From assembly GCA_002331385.1 (NCBI GenBank), contig DCYB01000010.1:310001-374000 (forward strand): 64,000 nucleotides of DNA. Direction: 5' to 3'. The DNA is from Comamonadaceae bacterium UBA2121. GTDB taxonomy: Bacteria; Pseudomonadota; Gammaproteobacteria; Burkholderiales; Burkholderiaceae_C. A model generated the notes under the pieces. That model saw nothing but the letters and a program-made list of their open reading frames with translations. It did no database searches and had not been told where the DNA came from. Shown piece after piece: positions 61,873-64,000 of this stretch (position 1 is its first letter; each line of letters begins with the position of its first letter). The position numbers were made by a program, and so were the translations under genes.

Positions 61873-62529
61873 TCAACCGGCCAGCGCTTCCAGCGCGCGC
61901 TGGGTGATCTGCTCGACCGTGCCGGTGCCGCTGATCTTGCGGTACTGGGGTGCGGTTGCCGGGTCCTTGGTCGCCCAGGTGGAGTAGTAGTCCACCAGCG
62001 GACGGGTTTGCGCGTCGTACACGTCGAGACGCTTGCGCACGGTTTCTTCCTTGTCGTCTTCGCGCTGCACCAGTTCTTCACCGGTTTCGTCGTCCTTGCC
62101 TTCCACTTTGGGTGGGTTGAACTTGACGTGATAAGTGCGGCCCGACGCGGGGTGAGAACGGCGGCCGCTCATGCGTTCGATGATGGCGTCGAACGGCACG
62201 TCGATTTCAAGCACGTAATCCAGCTTCACGCCGGCAGCCTTCATGGCGTCGGCCTGGGGAATGGTGCGGGGGAAACCGTCGAACAGGAAACCCTGGGCGC
62301 AATCGGGCTGGGCAATGCGCTCCTTGACCAGATTGATGATGAGGTCATCGCTCACGAGTTGGCCCGCGTCCATCACGGCCTTGGCCTGAACTCCCAGCGG
62401 TGTGCCGGCCTTGACCGCGGCGCGCAGCATGTCGCCCGTGGAAATTTGCGGAATGCCATATTTCTGGCAGATGAATGCGGCCTGCGTACCCTTACCGGCA
62501 CCGGGAGCGCCAAGCAGAATGAGTCTCAT
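61873..62529 (-). CDS. adk: Adenylate kinase
   Basis: 218 residues, AMP + ATP to 2 ADP. P-loop GAPGAGKGTQA at residues 7-17, AMP-binding QISTGDMLRAA, FLFDGFPRT, and a long LID domain (GRRSHPASGRTYHVKFNPPK by position 125-145). Standard for beta-proteobacteria. In the row lpxK - trm112-like - kdsB - adk on the minus strand. Confidence 0.97.
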   Translation of the reverse strand: MRLILLGAPGAGKGTQAAFICQKYGIPQISTGDMLRAAVKAGTPLGVQAKAVMDAGQLVSDDLIINLVKERIAQPDCAQGFLFDGFPRTIPQADAMKAAGVKLDYVLEIDVPFDAIIERMSGRRSHPASGRTYHVKFNPPKVEGKDDETGEELVQREDDKEETVRKRLDVYDAQTRPLVDYYSTWATKDPATAPQYRKISGTGTVEQITQRALEALAG

Positions 62530-62680
62530 GGATGTCCTCTATAGTTTGAAATCAGCGCGCACGATGGCCGCGGGCATCCCTGCTCCCGTCCTGTGCTCTC
62601 AACCTGTCGAGAATAACATGTGTAACCCGCATCAAACTGACGGGATTGGTCGGGAATATCCAGAGTCCCGCCTTGATGAA

Positions 62681-63469
62681 TTACGTGGCGAACAGCGCGC
62701 GCACACGTTCCAGATCGGCAGGCGTGTCCACGCCGGGGCCGGGCGCGTGCGTGGTCACGTGGACCGCGATGCGATGGCCGTGCCACAGGGCGCGCAGTTG
62801 CTCCAGAGCCTCCATCACCTCGGTCGGAGCCGGTGCGAGCTGCGGAAATGCGCGCAGGAAGCCTGCGCGGTAGCTGTAGATACCGATGTGCCGCAGCGGT
62901 GCCATGCCTTGCGCGGCTGCGGGCAGCGTGCTGGCCTCTTTCCACCAGGCGGAGCCTGGCGCCGCATCGCGTGCGAACGGGATAGGGGCGCGGCTGAAGT
63001 AGTGTGCGAGGCCCTTGGCGTCCAGCACCACCTTCACCACATTCGGGTTGGCGTAGTCTTCCACCGACTCGATGGCGTGTGCGGCCGTGCCCATGCTGGC
63101 GTCGCCGCGCTCGGCCAGAATCCGGGCGACGGCGTCGATCAGTTGCGGGTCGATCAGCGGCTCATCGCCCTGCACGTTGACGACGATGTCGTCGCCATCA
63201 AGGCCAAGCTGCCCGCAGGCTTCTGCCAGCCGGTCGCTGCCGCTGGGGTGGTCGGCGCGGGTGAGCAGCGCCTGCACGCCGTGTGCCTTACAGGCATCGA
63301 CGATGCGCTCATCGTCCGCGGCCACCACGACCTGACGCGCACCGCTTTGCAGCGCGCGCCGCGCAACGTGCACCACCATGGGCACTCCGGCGATATCGGC
63401 CAGCGGCTTGTCCGGCAGGCGCGATGAAGCCATCCGCGCCGGGATCAAGACGGTGAAGGGAACGCTCAT
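62681..63469 (-). CDS. kdsB: 3-deoxy-manno-octulosonate cytidylyltransferase
   Basis: CMP-Kdo synthetase, 262 residues, activates Kdo for LPS (feeds WaaA). FTVLIPARMASSRLPDKPLADIAG at the N-terminus and VNVQGDEPLIDPQLID, HIGIYSYRAGFLRAF downstream. The ATG overlaps the preceding Trm112-like gene stop by four bases. Confidence 0.97.
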   Translation of the reverse strand: MSVPFTVLIPARMASSRLPDKPLADIAGVPMVVHVARRALQSGARQVVVAADDERIVDACKAHGVQALLTRADHPSGSDRLAEACGQLGLDGDDIVVNVQGDEPLIDPQLIDAVARILAERGDASMGTAAHAIESVEDYANPNVVKVVLDAKGLAHYFSRAPIPFARDAAPGSAWWKEASTLPAAAQGMAPLRHIGIYSYRAGFLRAFPQLAPAPTEVMEALEQLRALWHGHRIAVHVTTHAPGPGVDTPADLERVRALFAT

Positions 63470-63645
63470 TCCAGTTCTTCGTCAGTGAGCGGGCGGGCTT
63501 CGTTTTCCAGCATGACGGGGATGCCGTCACGCACTGGATAAGCCAGTCGCGCGCTGCGCGAAATCAGCTCCTGACGCTCGCGGTCAAAAGTCAGTGGGCC
63601 CTTGGTGACGGGGCAAACGAGCAATTCAAGCAATTTGGAATCCAT
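63466..63645 (-). CDS. Trm112-family small protein
   Basis: 59 residues: LLVCPVTKGPL, RERQELIS and YPVRDGIPVMLENEARPLT match the bacterial UPF0434/Trm112 group that often lies between lpxK and kdsB. Only one Cys of a zinc-like motif is retained. Partner or activator of methyltransferases in other organisms; role here inferred. ATG 63645 chosen over two upstream starts. Confidence 0.92.
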   Translation of the reverse strand: MDSKLLELLVCPVTKGPLTFDRERQELISRSARLAYPVRDGIPVMLENEARPLTDEELE

Positions 63646-64000
63646 GACGTTGATCATATCGTTTGAGCAGGGCATTCAGCGCATGAAAGAAAGCGGAAGA
63701 TAACTCTGTTTCAAGCGGAACCGCCAGCACGTTCGGTGCGCGGGGCCAGAGCTTGGTGGCGTCCTTTTCCGTGCAGAGGATGACTGCGCCGTCGCCAGGG
63801 GCTTGCGCGGCCCATTCCCGGAAATCATCGTGGTCGGGCAGGGCGTGTGTTTGTGCAAGCGTCAGGCCGCACTCCCGAAGCATGGCGAAGAAATCCTCCG
63901 GGCGCGCAATGGCGGCCACCGCGTGCACCGGCTGATCGCGCAGCGAAGCGAGAGAGACCTTACGCCCGGATGCATCTACGGCGTAATCCGCCAGCCTGCG
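63626..64000 (-). CDS. lpxK: Tetraacyldisaccharide 4'-kinase, C-terminal part
   Basis: Lipid A 4'-kinase; only the last 124 codons are inside the window and the gene continues beyond 64000. Visible: DYAVDASGRKVSLASL, VHAVAAIARPEDFFAMLRE, GLTLAQTHALPDHDDF and the terminal CTEKDATKLWPRAPNVLAVPLE. Overlaps the Trm112-like start. The frame is open to the window edge. Confidence 0.93.
   Translation of the reverse strand, partial: RRLADYAVDASGRKVSLASLRDQPVHAVAAIARPEDFFAMLRECGLTLAQTHALPDHDDFREWAAQAPGDGAVILCTEKDATKLWPRAPNVLAVPLETELSSAFFHALNALLKRYDQRHGFQIA

Noticed and set aside
1..64000. CRISPR arrays, tRNA or rRNA genes, integrase
   Set aside because: No regularly spaced repeats, no tRNA-like cloverleaf and no tyrosine or serine recombinase were recognised by eye.

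Overview
The window comes from the chromosome of a GC-rich betaproteobacterium, most likely a member of the Comamonadaceae (Burkholderiales). The evidence is the gene order lpxK - trm112-like - kdsB - adk, a Bug/TctC-type solute-binding protein beside CoA-transferase and MaoC genes, a TRAP carboxylate transporter, an IPTL-CTERM surface protein, a tandem glycine riboswitch ahead of gcvT-gcvH-gcvP, and codon use strongly biased to G/C in the third position. No tRNA, rRNA or CRISPR array was seen. Genus is not resolved.

Layout. 0-19 kb is ordinary core: an Ada/AraC/AlkA DNA repair protein, phosphomannomutase, Kdo transferase, a CoA-ligase/GNAT fusion, a TetR - methyltransferase - rhodanese - TolC row, msrA, a ZnuD-like receptor with a His-rich loop, a bactofilin-like repeat protein, an AEC transporter, pdxH, sodC, a ChaC-like gene and an OmpA-like protein. 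19.5-24.5 kb is the glycine cleavage operon under a tandem glycine riboswitch. 24.6-28.8 kb is a catabolic module (CoA transferase, LysR, TctC-type binding protein, MaoC).

28.8-37.5 kb is the accessory region and the most interesting part. It starts with two broken genes (one frameshifted, one with an in-frame TAA) and a 46-bp displaced copy of part of the glycine riboswitch. Then come a 781-residue protein with two TIR/deoxyribosyltransferase-like N-terminal domains fused to a P-loop ATPase, two different FRG-domain proteins on the opposite strand, and an intact IS481-family element. Codon use is visibly less GC-rich than in the flanks. I read this as a probable anti-phage or inter-element conflict island; the combination could be an undescribed defence locus, but nothing in the sequence proves function.

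37.6-64 kb returns to chromosomal genes: a TRAP operon with a divergent Lrp-type regulator, a glycine-rich IPTL-CTERM protein with internal repeats, an amino-acid permease, a TrpXYZ-like ABC importer, ETF-ubiquinone oxidoreductase, a two-component system facing a PAP2 phosphatase plus EptA/MCR-like phosphoethanolamine transferase (lipid A modification), a stress cluster (two paralogous CX10C-repeat exported proteins, CsbD, glycine-zipper protein, HELLH protein), lexA and an asparaginase sharing a promoter with two SOS boxes, and finally adk, kdsB, a Trm112-like gene and the end of lpxK, which runs off the window. Start codons given below are choices from ribosome-binding sites, signal peptides and overlaps; doubtful ones are flagged.
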